Notes: generated by a model from the sequence alone, not told the origin. A DNA stretch of 64,000 bases from Chloranthus sessilifolius (GCA_021018995.1 CM037596.1:68117367-68181366), one strand, 5' to 3'; positions 45,465 through 57,936 are shown, counted from the stretch's first letter. Made by a program: numbers and translations.

Positions 45465-46744
45465 TTGGACAAGGATATCCCTTTGGAGGAGCTCCCCAAT
45501 GAGCTCCTTGACTGGTTTGCTGAATTTGAGCATGGCCCTACCCCCATTGTCGAAGAAATGGAGGATGTTAACCTAGGAACTGAGGAGATTCCCAGCATTA
45601 CCAAAATCGAAACGTCGCTATCTCCCAAAGAAAGAAAAAGCATGATCGACTTCCTTCAGTCATACCAAGACATTTTTGCCTAGTCGTACGAGGACATGCC
45701 TGATTTAGACACCGATTTGGTCAAGCATGAGTTGCCACTCTATCCTAATATGAAGCCAGTTAAGCAGAAGCTAAGGTGTCTCTAACCCGAGTGGATGTTG
45801 AAAGTCAAAGACGAGGTCATCAAGCAGTATGACACGAGATTTCTCATGGTATCTAAGTACCTGCAGTGGCTAGCCAATATTGTGCCTGTATCAAAGAAAG
45901 ATGGAAAGGTCTGCATGTGCATTGATTTTAGAAACTTGAACAAGGCAAGCCCGAAAGACGATTTCCCATTGCCACACATCGACATCTTGGTCGATAACAC
46001 TGCTAAGCACGGGATGCTTTCTTTTATGGACGGATTCTCAGGATATAATCATATTAAGATGGCAGAGGTGGATCGAGAGACGACTGCGTTCATCACTCCT
46101 TCGGGAACGTTTTGCTACAGAGTCATGCCGGTGCAACATACCAAAGAGCTATGACCATACTGTTTTATGACATGATGCACCGAGAAATTAAAGTGTACAT
46201 CGATGATATGATAGCCAAGTCATCAAAGCGAAGAGATTATCTGGTAAACCTTCAGAAGCTATTTGAGAGGTTGAGAAAGTACAGGTTACGTCTGAATCCA
46301 CATAAGTGCACATTTGGTGCGATGTCAGGGAAACTATTGGGATTCATCATCGGTAGGAGAGGGATCGAGGTCGACCTAATCAAAATCAAAGCTATCATAG
46401 AAATGCTGCCACCATCTACCGAGAAAGAAGTTAGAGGATTCTTGAGCAGCATACAATATATCACTCAGTTCATTATGCAGCTAACGCCCATTTGCACGCC
46501 GATCTTCAAGCTACTAAGGAAGAACTCACCCGTTGAATGGAACGATGACTGCCATACAGCATTCGATAAAATCAAAAGCTACCTCCTTAACCCACCTATT
46601 TTGGTACCACCTGAGCCAGGGAGACCACTCTTGATGTATCTCTCCAAGACGAAAGTTTTGATGGGATGTGTCTTAGGGCAGTACAATAAGACGGGAAGAA
46701 GAGAGCAAGCCATTTACTATCTGAGTAAGAAGTTTATTGATTAA
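45465..46744 (+). pseudogene. Reverse transcriptase and RNase H start of element 5
   Basis: 45465-45683 is the acidic approach. 45795-46154 has VPVSKKDGKVCMCIDFRNLN, SPKDDFPLPHIDILVDN and FMDGFSGYNHIKMAEVDRET. At ~46130 a small deletion removes the FGLKN block and shifts the frame. 46112-46744 then has GATYQRAM, VYIDDMIAKS (YIDD at 46196-46207, Ile for the usual Val), GKLLGFIIGRRGIEVD, and RNase H start EQAIYYLSKKFID. A stop follows at 46742. Confidence 0.82.
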
Positions 46745-47492
46745 CTCATCTGGAGAAAGCATGACTAGCTCTTATATGGGCTACTCAGAGGCTCCGCCAT
46801 TACTTGCTATCCCAAGTTAATGGCCGCTTTTATTGTCTGAGTTTGATATAGCGTACGTAACTCAGAAGTCGATCAAGGGCAGGCACTCGTCGATCATCTT
46901 GTCGACAATCCTTTGTCAGATTATGAACCTTTAGGAACTGAGTACCCTGATGAGGACATCCTGTTCATGACGAAATACGATATAGGAAAAGCAGAAGAAT
47001 CATGGGTAATGCACTTTGACGGGGCAGTGAATGCAAAAGGTCAGAGAGTTGGAGCCATTCTGATTTCACCGAAAGGTTCCCACGTACCAGTCTCTATCAA
47101 GCTCAACTTCCCTTGCACTAATAATATGGCTGAATACGAAGCTTGTATCATTGGTCTGCAGGCGGCTCTCGATCTGAATAACTCACCTTCGAGTGTTTAG
47201 AAATTCGCAGTTAATCATATACCAGATGAACGGTGACTGGAAGACAAAAGATGAGAAACTGATCGCTTATCATGAACACCTCGAGGATCTAATAGCTTGC
47301 TCCAAAGACGTGACATTCTCATATGTCTCCCAGATAAGGAATCGCTTTACCAACACACTAGCCACTTTGGCGTCCATGATAGAAATCCCATATAGTGCTG
47401 AGATGAAGCTAATTATGATCGATCAAAGGAATGACCCGGCCTTCTACCTCCAGATTGAGGAACCTACAAAGCCTGATGATAAGCCACCTTAG
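46745..47492 (+). pseudogene. RNase H remainder and second (Tat-type) RNase H of element 5
   Basis: 46913-47200 has WVMHFDGAVNAKGQRVGAIL and CTNNMAEYEACIIGLQAALD, two of the catalytic blocks. After a stop at ~47198, 47193-47492 continues in another frame with FRNSQLIIYQMNGDWKTKDE (the third block is changed; Asp expected near FRNS) and RFTNTLATLASMIEIP. It closely parallels 19287-20294 of element 3. Confidence 0.78.
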
Positions 47493-48738
47493 TTCTCAGA
47501 TATCAAAAATCTCCTCGAGACACTAACTTTCCTTGAGGGTATGTCCAGGACGGACCGACGAACCATTCAGCGTTTAGTAGTAGGCTACGTCATTTGTGGG
47601 GAATGCCTTTACAAGTGATCCTACAATTACATCTTACTCAGGTGCCTTACAGAAAGTAAAGCAATCAATATCATGAAGGAGATCCACAAGGGAGTATATG
47701 GAGCCCACGTCAGTGGTAACATGCCCGCCAAGAAAATTTAATGGCAGGGATACTTTTGGACCACTATAGAATCAGATTGCTACAAACATGTTCAGAAATG
47801 TTACAAATGTTAGGAACACTCCAGTCTGATACACGCTCCTGCCATCAATCTTCACTACATGACCACTCGTTAGCCATTTACTACCTGGGGCCTTGATGTC
47901 GTCGGAATGATTAATCTGAAAGCATCGAACAAACATTGGTTCATCCTTGTCGCCATTGAATACTTTACCAAGTGGGTAGAAGCGGCATCATATGCCAACA
48001 TCACGGCCAGTCATGTTGAGAAATTTCTCAAGAGTAATATTGTGTGTCGATTTGGAGTACCCAAGGATATTATCACGGACAATGGCACCAACTTTGCAAA
48101 TAAGCGCATCCGAGCCTTCTGCGAGCAATACAAAATCAAGCACCATCGCTCGTCCCCTTATCGGCCTCAAACTAATGGAGTCGTAGAAGCTGTGAACAAG
48201 ATGGTCATCCGCATCCTAGAGAAGATGGTCGTCACTTACCAAGATTGGAGTGAAATATTGCCGTTTGCTTTGTGGGCCTACAGAATGTTGATCCGTACCG
48301 CTATAGGGGCAACACCATTCTCCCTTGTGTATGGAACTGAGGCCATCCTACCGGTTGAGGTTGAAGTACCCTCACTCTGAATCCTTATGAAATCAGGCTT
48401 ACCTGAAGCAGAGAGAAAGATCCCGCTTTGAACAATTGAACTTATTGGATGAGAAGACTCCTAGCCTTGTGTCACACTCAAGTTTACCAGGGGCGAATCA
48501 TACACACTTACAATAAACGTGTCCGCGGTCGAGATCTAAAGATAGGAGACATTGTGTTGAAGAAGATCTTCCCATCCCTCCACGCTGATATGAGAGGAAA
48601 GTTCAAGCCGAATTGGGAAGGACCTTACGTCGTCAGAGAAGTGCTATAGGGATACGCCATCTGCCTCGACACCATGGATGGAGATCATCTTCTTGAGCCC
48701 ATCAATGCTGGATACATCCGACAGTTCTACTCTTAGAC
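47493..48738 (+). pseudogene. Integrase of element 5
   Basis: The zinc-binding part (47640-47830) reads GAHVSGNMPAKKI and KHVQKCYKC with a stop. The core shows all three catalytic residues: WGLDVVG (~47890), IITDNGTNFANKRIRAF (~48070) and SPYRPQTNGVVEAVNKM (~48160-48200). The long open stretch 47907-48380 is almost intact. The C-terminal module at 48449-48649 has LKKIFPSLHADMRGKFKPNW and EGPYVVREVL. Stops at 48380 and 48650. Confidence 0.82.
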
Positions 48739-49991
48739 TATCACGATAACGTAATTATTGGTGAAACAGATACGTAACTGCTTAAGAACCATCCAAAAGA
48801 GGCCATTATTCCAAGCACAGTAGCTAAAAAGCATCCCTAAAAAAGATGATATCCTTTGCTAACCCATTTTGAGCCTAAGCCTTTATTTCAATGAACCACT
48901 TCCCTGAAAAAGAAAAAGTGAGTACATATATAAAAAAAGAGGGGAAGTAAAGTTACTAGCCAAATCCAAAAAAATCGGAAAAGCAAAACCCCAAAAAGAG
49001 ATTGCTTAAAAAAAAAAAGAGAAAAAAAAGAGAAGAATCATGGGGCGTGTACAGTAAAATCCCCTAAGGAAGAAAGTATGTGATAAAAAATTGAAGCCTT
49101 TTTAGCTCAGCATACCTTCAAATCCTAACCCAACCCATGACCAAGCTACACCCTGAAGAAAGCCCTCTTTTTAGGTTCATAAGCAGTCATAGTATCTATT
49201 AAGTCAACATAAGCCAGGCTGTGGGATGACACCAGAACCCCATCTGGCTGGCTATGACAGAATCGATGTCTATGTCATGGCTTTTGAAAAAAATGAAAGA
49301 AATAAATAAAATAATAATAAATAAAAATACAAGCTCAAAGCAAGATGGACGTGGTGAAAATTCGAAAGGGGACTACGAGTAAAAATGAGTTTGTGCGGAC
49401 CAGGTGAAAACTCGAAAGGGCGCTTGGGGTAAGAGAGCTAAACCCATGGGCGTGGTGAAAAGAGGGCAAAAATGGGCACGGCGAACCCACCTTGGGTGTT
49501 GTGAGTAAAAAAGTTTTAAAAGAAAAATAATTGTTGGATGGGTTGATGAAATTAATGTTTGAGGAGCCCTCTTGGTTACTCTCCTTGATCCCCTTTTCTA
49601 GGCCGCTCATGCTAGTTCAAATCGGGCCCCGACCAAAATTGTCTTTGTGAAATGGCTTCGTCAAACGTATGACCCAAGGTAAGGAGAACGGTTTGACTCA
49701 ACCCAAAGGGATTGATGTTCCAGTCTTGGTAAGGCTGCTGAAACTCACTTGGACCCGACCATTTAAAAGGGGGTTTCGACTATGTCCAAAGTGGGACCCG
49801 TGACTTCACGTCACTGATAAGGCATCATCAAAAAAATAGAAAAGCCAAAAAAAAACAAAAAAATCAAGAAAAATCCAAATACAAAAAAAATGTGTGAGTG
49901 TATATATTTCTACTCTTTCCCATGTACATAGTTACAACATCGTACTTCCATCTCAAAAATAAAGAAAAAGAATAAAAAAATCTCTGAAAAT

Positions 49992-50029
<38 letters not shown>

Positions 50030-50230
50030 TAAATTTTAAAATTAAAAAAATATAGGTAAAAGTTTGTTTCTCCTTTTGTTAATTAGGATGCTTATTGTTA
50101 CCTATATAAACAAAAAAGGGGCCGACGTTTTCTCAAGGATGTGCAAGAACATCAAACGGTCCAAAGCCTCGAAGTAGGCAACTTCTCAGCGATGGACAAA
50201 TCTGATGAAGCATCCTGCCACCGACGTCAG
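48739..50230 (+). other. 3' untranslated region of element 5, first part
   Basis: No gene seen. A-rich. It includes the word aggtgaaaactcgaaagggc (49400), seen commonly downstream of Tat integrases, and a TA microsatellite (50007-50032). Confidence 0.6.
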
Positions 50231-50236
50231 GTCTAT

Positions 50237-52700
50237 TAAAAAAAAAAAGGGGAGAATAAAAATCATTTTGAAAAAAAATAAAAAATCTATAAACTTTTCA
50301 TGCACAGCTACGTACATGCGTGCTTTCAATGTGGCAAAATGTCAATATTTTATCGGCAACGCAGCTGTGCTAAATTAATATCCTAGGTCTAAGGTTCGCC
50401 TTGGATCTATGGATCCTACTTCAAAGTAGGAGCAACGGTGTTAATCTTGGTCAAACAGTCAATGTTTCGATTAGGATGATTCCACTGTTAAATCTTTGAG
50501 CTAAGCACTCTGTCTTTGATTCATATGAATGTGAGAGTCTAAGCTTCAGATTTTTCATGAACCTTTCGGAGGTGTGGACTCTTGGTCCGTGTAGTCTGGG
50601 CGTGCGCCCTACGGGGTTTGAGGTCTGAGTAACTCCGTTGAAAAAGGTCAATCGTTAGTTGAAACCAACCTGTTAAGAATGAAACTACGTATCAATCAAA
50701 CTATGTGCAATCATGCATACGGAAGGGTTCATTTCCGTTAATTTCCATAGGCTTAAAACCTTTGCTGGCACGGTATCCCTATGGTCGTTTGTTCCTATAA
50801 ATTAAACCCGGATGGGATCTGGGTCGGGACTTCCATCGCCTTGTTATTTACTACCCTAATGGGTGCATGTTTATACATAGTTGTCCGTTTGTAACTTCAT
50901 TGATGGCGGAGGCCAAGATTGAGTGTCCTTTTATGGACACTCAATTCTGACCCGATCCTTTTGATATCACATGGACTTGAGTATGTTTGCTTCAATTTCA
51001 TCGTAAACTATTTTGGAGGCACGGGCTCTTAGTATGTGTTGTCTGGGCGTGCACCTCCCGGGGTTCAAGGTCTAGATAATGCTTGTTTAAAAAAAAAAAA
51101 AAGGAAAAAGCAATCATTGAAAAAAGAAAAAAGAGAAGAAGAATAAATCTGTGTTTTCATAGCACGCACAGTTACGCACTTGTATATTTTCGATGCAGTA
51201 AAATATCAATATTTTATCGGCAACGCAGCTGTACTAAATTAATGTCTTAAGTCTAAAGGTTTGCCTTGGATCTTGGGATTCTACTTTAAAGTAGGAGCAA
51301 CGGTGTCAATCTTTGCCAAACAGTCAATGTTTCAATCCGATTGATTCCACTGCTAAATCTTCTCTCTGATCGCTCCATCTTTTGGTTTCGGGTGAACTTG
51401 AGTGCCTTGAACTTCAAGTTCGTCACGTGATATTTTCAGAGGTGTAGGCTCTTTGGGAGAGCGGCCAACGAGGTTTAAGGTTCAAATAACTCCGTCCTCG
51501 AAAATATCTATTGTTGGATTATTTCCAACCTGTCAGATACGAAACTACGTCAAACAACTATGTGCAAATATGCCTGCAGAAGAGCCCATTTAAGGGCGTA
51601 GGCTTAAAACCTATACAATATCCCTATAAAGTGTACGCCATGCGTCTGGGTATCCGTTGGATGGTGGTTTGTTCCTGTAAATTATACCTGAACGGGATTT
51701 GGGTTGGGACTTCCATTGCCTTGTTATTTATTGCCCCTAATGGGTGCGTGTTTATTCATAGTTGTCCGTTTGTAACTTTATTGATGGCTGAAGCCAAGAT
51801 TGAGTGTCCTTCTATGGACACTCAATTCTGACCCGATCCTTTCGCTATCACATGGACTTGAGTACGTTGGCTTCAGTTTTGTCATAAACTATTTCGGAGG
51901 CACGAACTCTTAGTATGCGTTGTCTGGGCGTGTGCCTCCCGGGGTTCAAGGTCCAGATAATGCTTGTTTTTAAAATATAAAAAAATGGAAAAAGCAATCA
52001 TTGAAAAAAGAAAAAAGAGAAGAAGAATAAATCTGTATTTTCATAGCACACACAGCTGCGTACTTATGTATTTTCGATGCGGTAAAATGTCAATATTTTA
52101 TCGACAATGCAGCTGTGCTAAATTAATGTCCTAAGTTTAAAGGTTCACCTTGGATCTCGGGATCCTACTTCAAAGTAGGAGCAACGGTGTCAATCACAAT
52201 CAGACGGTCAATGTTTCAATCAGGATGATTCCACTGCTAAATCTTTGAGCTAAGCACTCTGTCTTTGATTCATATAAATGTGAGAGTCTAAGCTTCAGAT
52301 TTTTCACGAACCTTTCGGAGTTGTGGACTCTTGGTCCGCGTAGTCTGGGCGTGTGCCCTACGGGGTTTGAGGTCCGGGTAACTCCGTTATGAAAAAGGTT
52401 AATCGTTGGTTAAAACCAACTTGTTGAAAATGGAACTACATATCGACAAAACTATGTGTAAGCATGCATGCAGAGGGTTCAGTTCCCTTTATTTTCACAG
52501 GCTTAAAACCTGTATTGGTGCGGTATCCTTATAAAGTGTACGCCTTGGGTCTAGATATCCGTAGGATGGTCGTTTGTTCTCATAAATTATACTTGGATGG
52601 GATCTGGGTCGAGACTTCCATCACCTTTGTTGCTTATTGCCCCTAATGGGTGCATGTTTATGCATAGTTAATTGATTTGTAAGATCATTGTCAGCGGAGA
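50237..52700 (+). repeat. ~0.87-kb tandem repeats in the 3' region of element 5 (about 3 copies)
   Basis: The anchor tcaatattttatcg occurs at 50342, 51206 and 52090, giving periods of 864 and 884 bp. Each unit starts with an A-rich stretch, has the word aaagtaggagcaacggtg, and holds two related sub-blocks (tctgggcgtg...ggggtt) about 445 bp apart. The third unit diverges after ~52690. Tat/Ogre 3' regions are known to carry variable tandem repeats that can seed satellite DNA. Short open frames in the units (50451, 51511, 52464) are not consistent between copies. Confidence 0.88.
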
Positions 52701-53364
52701 CCAGGATTGGATGTCTCCTTTGGTAGCCACCCGACTTTGGCCAGATCTGTTCGATCTTATTTAAGGTTAGATGCTCTAGGTCATGATGATCCAAGACACA
52801 TTAGAAAATATAGCATGTACTCCCAAAAAGCATTGCGACCTCTGTTCGCTCTGCTCAAGTAGTCATGCTAAATAAACTATGGGATCAATGGTTCGCCCAA
52901 AGACCTCAAACCCTGCTTTGAGTAGGGGCACCCGTGACCAGTCAAATCAGGTGGTCAATACCTCACCTAATTGGACACAAACTGTGGAACCTTGCGTAGT
53001 TTTGCTTAGTGCCTATCCTTAAGTGTGGGTCAATCCCCCCTCTTACTTCCGAAGCTGTTATATTCAGAACAAATCTCGAACATCAAATACCTTCAAAATC
53101 ATCCCGACAAGTGAATATTTTTCCCGACTATAGGGAATTCGCAACTCATCCCACCTCGGTTATGCCCAGTAATGTCGCTAAGCGCTTGGGGACCGATTAC
53201 CTTGAGAAACGACCATTTTTCCTGACATATAGGGCTTTCATTTTTTCATCATGTTACTCATCTGATGTTTGAAGTTTGTTCTAAATGTAGTTGACCCATC
53301 AGTAATGCTTTGGGGCTCTTCAGAAATCCCTTTTCTTTGGCATTCGATCATTAGTGATCGGATA
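52701..53364 (+). other. 3' untranslated region of element 5, last part
   Basis: No gene; one unremarkable open frame at 53009-53272 without homologues among the other elements here. Confidence 0.5.
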
Positions 53365-53379
53365 CTAAAGAGGGGCATC
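53365..53379 (+). other. Polypurine tract of element 5
   Basis: aaagaggggcatc immediately precedes TGTAGACACCC, the usual PPT-LTR junction of plus-strand Tat elements. Confidence 0.75.
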
Positions 53380-54125
53380 TGTAGACACCCAAATTTGGCC
53401 TAAGGCCCGATCGAGATACATTTCGAGGGAGTCGCCATCTGTGCAACCATGAGATTTTTTATGATCCCGTCATGGCGATACACCCGCTAACAAAAATATA
53501 GAGTCACCACCCGGAGGTTTTGGTGTCATGGGAAACCTAGATCATTTTTATAAGTACCAAAGTGCCACAAATATGACTCTGAATCCGGTCGACACCAAAG
53601 GTTCTTCGGTAGGGGCTTCGGTTATCGATTGGGAATGTGTTAAGCATCCAATCAACCCGCTTAATACGGTCTCTACTTATTGCCAAAACAAAAATAATAT
53701 AAAAGAAAAGAAAAAGACTTCCTCTTGCCCAAAGGGACTTAAAATCCTATTTGTGCCCCTTCGTTCCTTTCGAAAATTCGATGGTGTAACAGCACAAATG
53801 GGAGGATGGAGGAATGACCGAGAAGATAGAGGAATAGAGGGGAGAGGTAGAGCTCTCGGGCCCTTGTTGCACCATTGAGGAGCCTTGCGTAGGCTTGTTT
53901 TGATGAGCTTTTGAATTCTTGAATGGTGAAAAATGGAATTCTAACTCCTATGGCTTGCTAGCTAAGATGTAGAGAGCGGAGTCTAGGGGGTAGCACACAC
54001 CTAGGTTGGGAGATTCTGGAATTTTATGTGAAAATGGGGCACAAAAGGGAGGAAGAACTTTTCACTTTGAGCTCTTTCTCTCATAAGCAAAATTTTCAAC
54101 CCTTTAGTCCAAGGGGAGGGGGGCT

Positions 54126-54136
54126 CTATTTATAGG
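54126..54136 (-). promoter_or_regulatory. Minus-strand TATA-like box in the element 5 LTR (possible antisense promoter)
   Basis: CCTATAAATAG on the minus strand, conserved at 61185-61198 in the related LTR. Two palindromes lie ~297 and ~397 bp upstream of it in both LTRs. Confidence 0.45.
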
Positions 54137-54408
54137 AAAAGAGTAGGTTAGGAGGCTACTTAAGTGCTAATTTGGAGTTAGCAATTAGGTAATCTCTAAT
54201 CTAAAGTTTCCTAGGATTTTGAGAGCTTGGAAAGGTGTGAAGGTGGTTTTAATGGTTGATTATAGGTTGGTATTTCAAATCACTTAAGGATTGCAAATAG
54301 GCACTAAAAGGGTGCCACAGGACTATCAAAACACACCCCAAAGACCCAAGTGGTCAACAGGTCAAACCCCATTCCCAAAATTTGAGGCAAAGTTGCACAG
54401 TCACTGTT

Positions 54409-54447
54409 CATATGCCTAGCACAACTAATAGTTGCGCCAAGCATATG
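54409..54447. repeat. 39-bp near-perfect palindrome
   Basis: Left arm catatgcctagcacaacta, single central base, right arm its complement with three transition mismatches. The core is gcrcaacta/tagttgcgc. Confidence 0.85.
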
Positions 54448-54517
54448 TACAGTAAAATAGTGCTGCTGAGAGGATTTTTGGGAAGTTGCAAGCCCACGGG
54501 AGACCCACTTAAGTGTG

Positions 54518-54536
54518 GCGCAATTATTAGTTGCGT
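54518..54536. repeat. Second palindrome, same core word
   Basis: gcgcaatta, central t, tagttgcgt: a degenerate copy of the core at 54409-54447, with centres 99 bp apart. Confidence 0.75.
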
Positions 54537-54929
54537 CAAGCCAAAATCCTGTAAAACTGCTCAGTTTTTAAATCACCATAACTTTTATTATCTAACTCTG
54601 ATTGAGGCAATTATTAGATTGTTGGAAAGCTGGGAAAGTCCTCTTTCCAATGGTATATGACTTCATTGTAGGAGAAGACCTCAACTAGTCTTGGTGTACC
54701 ACTCTTCATCCATTGCCTGGGAAGGTTAGGTTTAGGGTTCACAAGGGATTCTAAGGGTTGGGATTAGTTTTTAAAGATTCGAGGTAAATTCTAAGGGATT
54801 TGGGATGATTCCTGAGGGTTTGGGAAGGTATCTAAGGATATCACACATGCCATCAAAAGCTCGGAAGTGCGCCTCCCTCGAAATGTATCTCGATCGGGCC
54901 TTGGGCCAAATTTGGGTGTCTACAAAAGG

Positions 54930-55400
54930 ACTTCCACAGTGGCTTGCATTTAGCCCAAAAGGAGAAATATGATGTGCATTGCTCGGCAGGACTTGGAAGA
55001 CATAGGGTGCGATCTTGCCAAGGAGTGGATACTCCTTTGGTAGGAAGGAATGAGAGACTCTGATTGAAGGTAAGTAAAAGCCGAGGATCGATCTTTATCG
55101 AAGATTCCTTCTCAGACGTTGCTGCCAGTGTCTTAGTTTAGTGTGTGTCTAGATATTTCTTAGGTTTAATCCTTTATGTAATCTTCTCTTTATCTCATGT
55201 AAATATTTTATTTAATATATATGATAATTTCTTTTAACCATTTTTAAATGTTTCTAACTATTTCTTTATAGTGCAAAATTTTTGTTTATACCGAAAGTAC
55301 TTTCTCCTAAGTTTGGGGGAAAGATTTTTGAATATATTTGCAGATCATAGAATCAGTAACTAAACAACACCATTAAGGTAATATATTTTTTTCCCCTATT
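54930..55400 (+). other. Element 6 interior, unassigned
   Basis: No domain recognised in any frame; the first ~220 bp may be remains of a coding end. Confidence 0.3.
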
Positions 55401-55404
55401 TTAC

Positions 55405-55445
55405 ACAATGAGGACATTGTCTTGTTTAAATTTGGGGGGGATACA
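55405..55445 (+). other. Internal polypurine-like tract of element 6
   Basis: atgaggacattgtc followed by tttgggggggatacac: the plus-strand version of 1593-1640, at about the same distance (1.6-1.75 kb) from the LTR. Confidence 0.55.
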
Positions 55446-57189
55446 CCATTTTTTTGTGTATATTAGTATATTAGTTTAATTTTTCGTTTAAAATTTATCA
55501 TATTTTTCACAAAGAAAAACAAATAAAAATTTTGTTTTAGTTCTGTATATATTAATTTAGTTAATCATTATATGCAAAGTATGACAGAGAAAAAATTGTG
55601 AATCTATTAAACTTTACAATCCATCGTAGTAAAAGTTCAACAATCAAAATAAAACAGTTGTAATTCATGAATAACACCTTTGAATACTGTATCTAATGAA
55701 TGTTTGAAACTATACGATTAATTTAAATTGTAAAATTTGAATTATAGTTTCAAAATTATAAACTAGTGAGATCTTGAGCTAATACATCCTCTTTATATTC
55801 TGAGAGAGACTGCTCTTATTTTCAAGCTTAAAAATTTCCTTGAACTTTTACTGAGAAATCTCATATTGTTGAACTTAGAATTAAGATGTTCTATGATTAT
55901 GATGATTTGTTTCTTTATAACTATTTGTTAAAGACGTCAAAGTAAGAATACATCTATACTAGTAAATCGTGAAAATGATCAAAGGCCATCTTTTGCTTAA
56001 ACCAGAGTTAAAAAGTCAAAATCTCAGAAAATATTTTATCCTTTAAACTCATATTAGAAACCTAAAACCGAATTTTTTTGCACCAAAATTTTAGAAACCT
56101 TTAACCATATGTACTACCCAAAGCTTTCTACCTGTAATCTTTATAATTTCTGAGAGTTTAGAATATAAAAGAAGAGAAGAAGAGGGAGTGAAAGGAGTAT
56201 ATGCTTAACAGATAAAGGATCTATTGAAAAGGGTACAACTGAGAAGAAATACAATCATATGAAAAATATGGGAAAAGAAAAAGAAAATCATAAAAGACGA
56301 TTTCATGAAAAGATAAGCGAAAAGATTCTGACTGAAGAAAAATGGGATTTACACAAGAAAACAGAAAAGAATATATGGGAAGAAGTCATCCAACTTTTTG
56401 GATACTTACTGAGATAGAAAAAAAGGAAAGAAGATAAAGAAGGAAGAACTAAATTCTCAGAAACTTTTGAACCCTATCTACCTTTCTTTGAAACCCTTTT
56501 AACCGAAAGCCCCATTACAAGCCCGTTACAAGCCAGAGGAAAGACCTTTATGATTTACGATTTGCAAAAGTACGAGTCTAGTAGAGATTATGAGATAGAT
56601 ACTATGAATGAACGGAAAAGTCATATGATCAGAATTGATTATCCATTCCATGAGATTTACCTTCTTATTGTCCTTCGAATTTATCATGTACATATCATAT
56701 GTGAGAATCCAAAATTTTGATATTTCTTTTGAGAGTATGCCAATAGTGAGAGTTTGGATAAAATTATTTTCTAAATCTGTAATTTAGAAAAATTTATGAT
56801 GAATAAACTTTTTACTGATGCACACACACTCCACGCTGTATATAATTGAAATTATTGATTTATGATCAAGCATAATTACTGTAATGAAAAGTAAAGGTGA
56901 AAGATTTTGAATATTTGAAAATCATACCAAACATATGACGATTAATTTAAGTAGTAGTATAGAATTTATTACTTTATGAAAAATATTTTTAAAAATCCAA
57001 AAATATTTAAATTTTGTAGGTAACTTCACTGAAAATCTTCAGGATACTATAACTCTTCTACTAGGGATCACCTAGGGGTTTAAAGGCTTGTTGCATTTGC
57101 TAAATGCAATCGTGCTCCCTACGAAAGTGGCATTTAAATTCATAGTTTTAGATATTTTATTTTTCCTTGTTTGCTAAAGACAGTCACAT
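55446..57189 (+). other. 3' non-coding domain of element 6
   Basis: A-rich, no gene. Its right end matches in reverse complement the start of the domain in element 2 (60-140). Confidence 0.5.
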
Positions 57190-57600
57190 AATTTACTATT
57201 TTATCACCCTTAAGTTAGTGATGCTAGGACTTAGTTTTCTACTAACAAGTTAACAATGTGCAGATATTAAGAAAAAATAGCAAAATAGAACTAAAGTGTT
57301 AATCTTTATCAAAATGAACTCACAAAGTAGTAAAAAGACGATTGAGCGAAAAGAAGATGATTCGCCGCTGTCGAAAGTCAAGAAATCTTAATTTAAGTGT
57401 GCGCTAAAGCTGAAGATGAAAGAAAGAGAAAGTTAAGAAATCGTAAGATATGATTCTTCAAAAGATGATTCTTCATAAAGCAACAAAAGTGTAGGAAAAT
57501 GATACAAGAAAAGAGATCGTTCATTCTAGGAAATCGTTCAGTAAGAAAGCTGTGTGAAAATGAAAAATTGTGATTTACAATTCTTTAGAAAAAGAAAAGT

Positions 57601-57619
57601 CAATCGTAATTTACGATTG
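57601..57619. repeat. Perfect 19-bp palindrome in the element 6 LTR
   Basis: caatcgtaa, central t, ttacgattg. A degenerate copy (aattgtga t ttacaatt) lies at 57566-57582, and half-words (aaatcgt, gatcgttc) occur from 57340 on. Confidence 0.85.
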
Positions 57620-57928
57620 TACAAAAGAGAAGCTTTCCCTCTGCTACATCTGCTGTTGCTGATCACGTGAGTGAAGACTATCACCGCCATGCATAGAATT
57701 AGAAGATCTCTAAAATTAGAAGTTTGGTGAATCACGGATATGAGAAGATTGATGAAGATTAATTTCGAAGATCTTTGCTACTGTTATCAAAGAATACTCT
57801 AGAAGCACATCTACGGTTTGAAAGCAAGGAAGAATAAAATTAGGAATTAGAGTTATGTTAGGAATCTTTTACTTTAGTAGTTTCTTTTATTCGAATTAGA
57901 AGTCTTTGTAAACCGACTCCTTATGAGC

Positions 57929-57936
57929 TATAAATA
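57929..57936 (+). promoter_or_regulatory. TATA box of the element 6 LTR
   Basis: TATAAATA in gagctataaataacag, downstream of the word array, as in element 1 and 2 LTRs. Confidence 0.6.

Larger units (their letters stand above)
40098..54924 (+). mobile_element. Element 5: Tat/Ogre-type Ty3/gypsy element, 5' LTR outside the window
   Basis: Plus-strand order: leader, gag, knuckle, protease, G-patch, RT, RNase H, second RNase H, integrase, long 3' region with ~0.87-kb tandem repeats, PPT and 3' LTR (53380-54924). The left portion is separated by element 3, which inserted at 40097/40098, so the 5' LTR should lie left of the window. The duplication at its right end would be aaagg (54925-54929). 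Confidence 0.8.
53380..54924 (+). repeat. 3' LTR of element 5 with 52-bp terminal inverted repeats
   Basis: 1,545 bp. The two ends (53380-53431 and 54873-54924) are inverted copies with one mismatch over 52 bp, starting TGTAGACACCC. Plus orientation rests on the preceding PPT. A TATA-like box TATAAAAG lies at 53698-53705. On the minus strand a canonical CTATAAATAG lies at 54126-54136. Flanking pentamers (gcatc, aaagg) differ, so this is not an independent transposon or solo LTR. A homologous LTR lies at ~60490-61951. Confidence 0.7.

Noticed and set aside
53380-54924. DNA transposon with 52-bp terminal inverted repeats
   Set aside because: No target duplication of any length, no transposase, and a polypurine tract directly in front. 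A related LTR exists at ~60490-61951.
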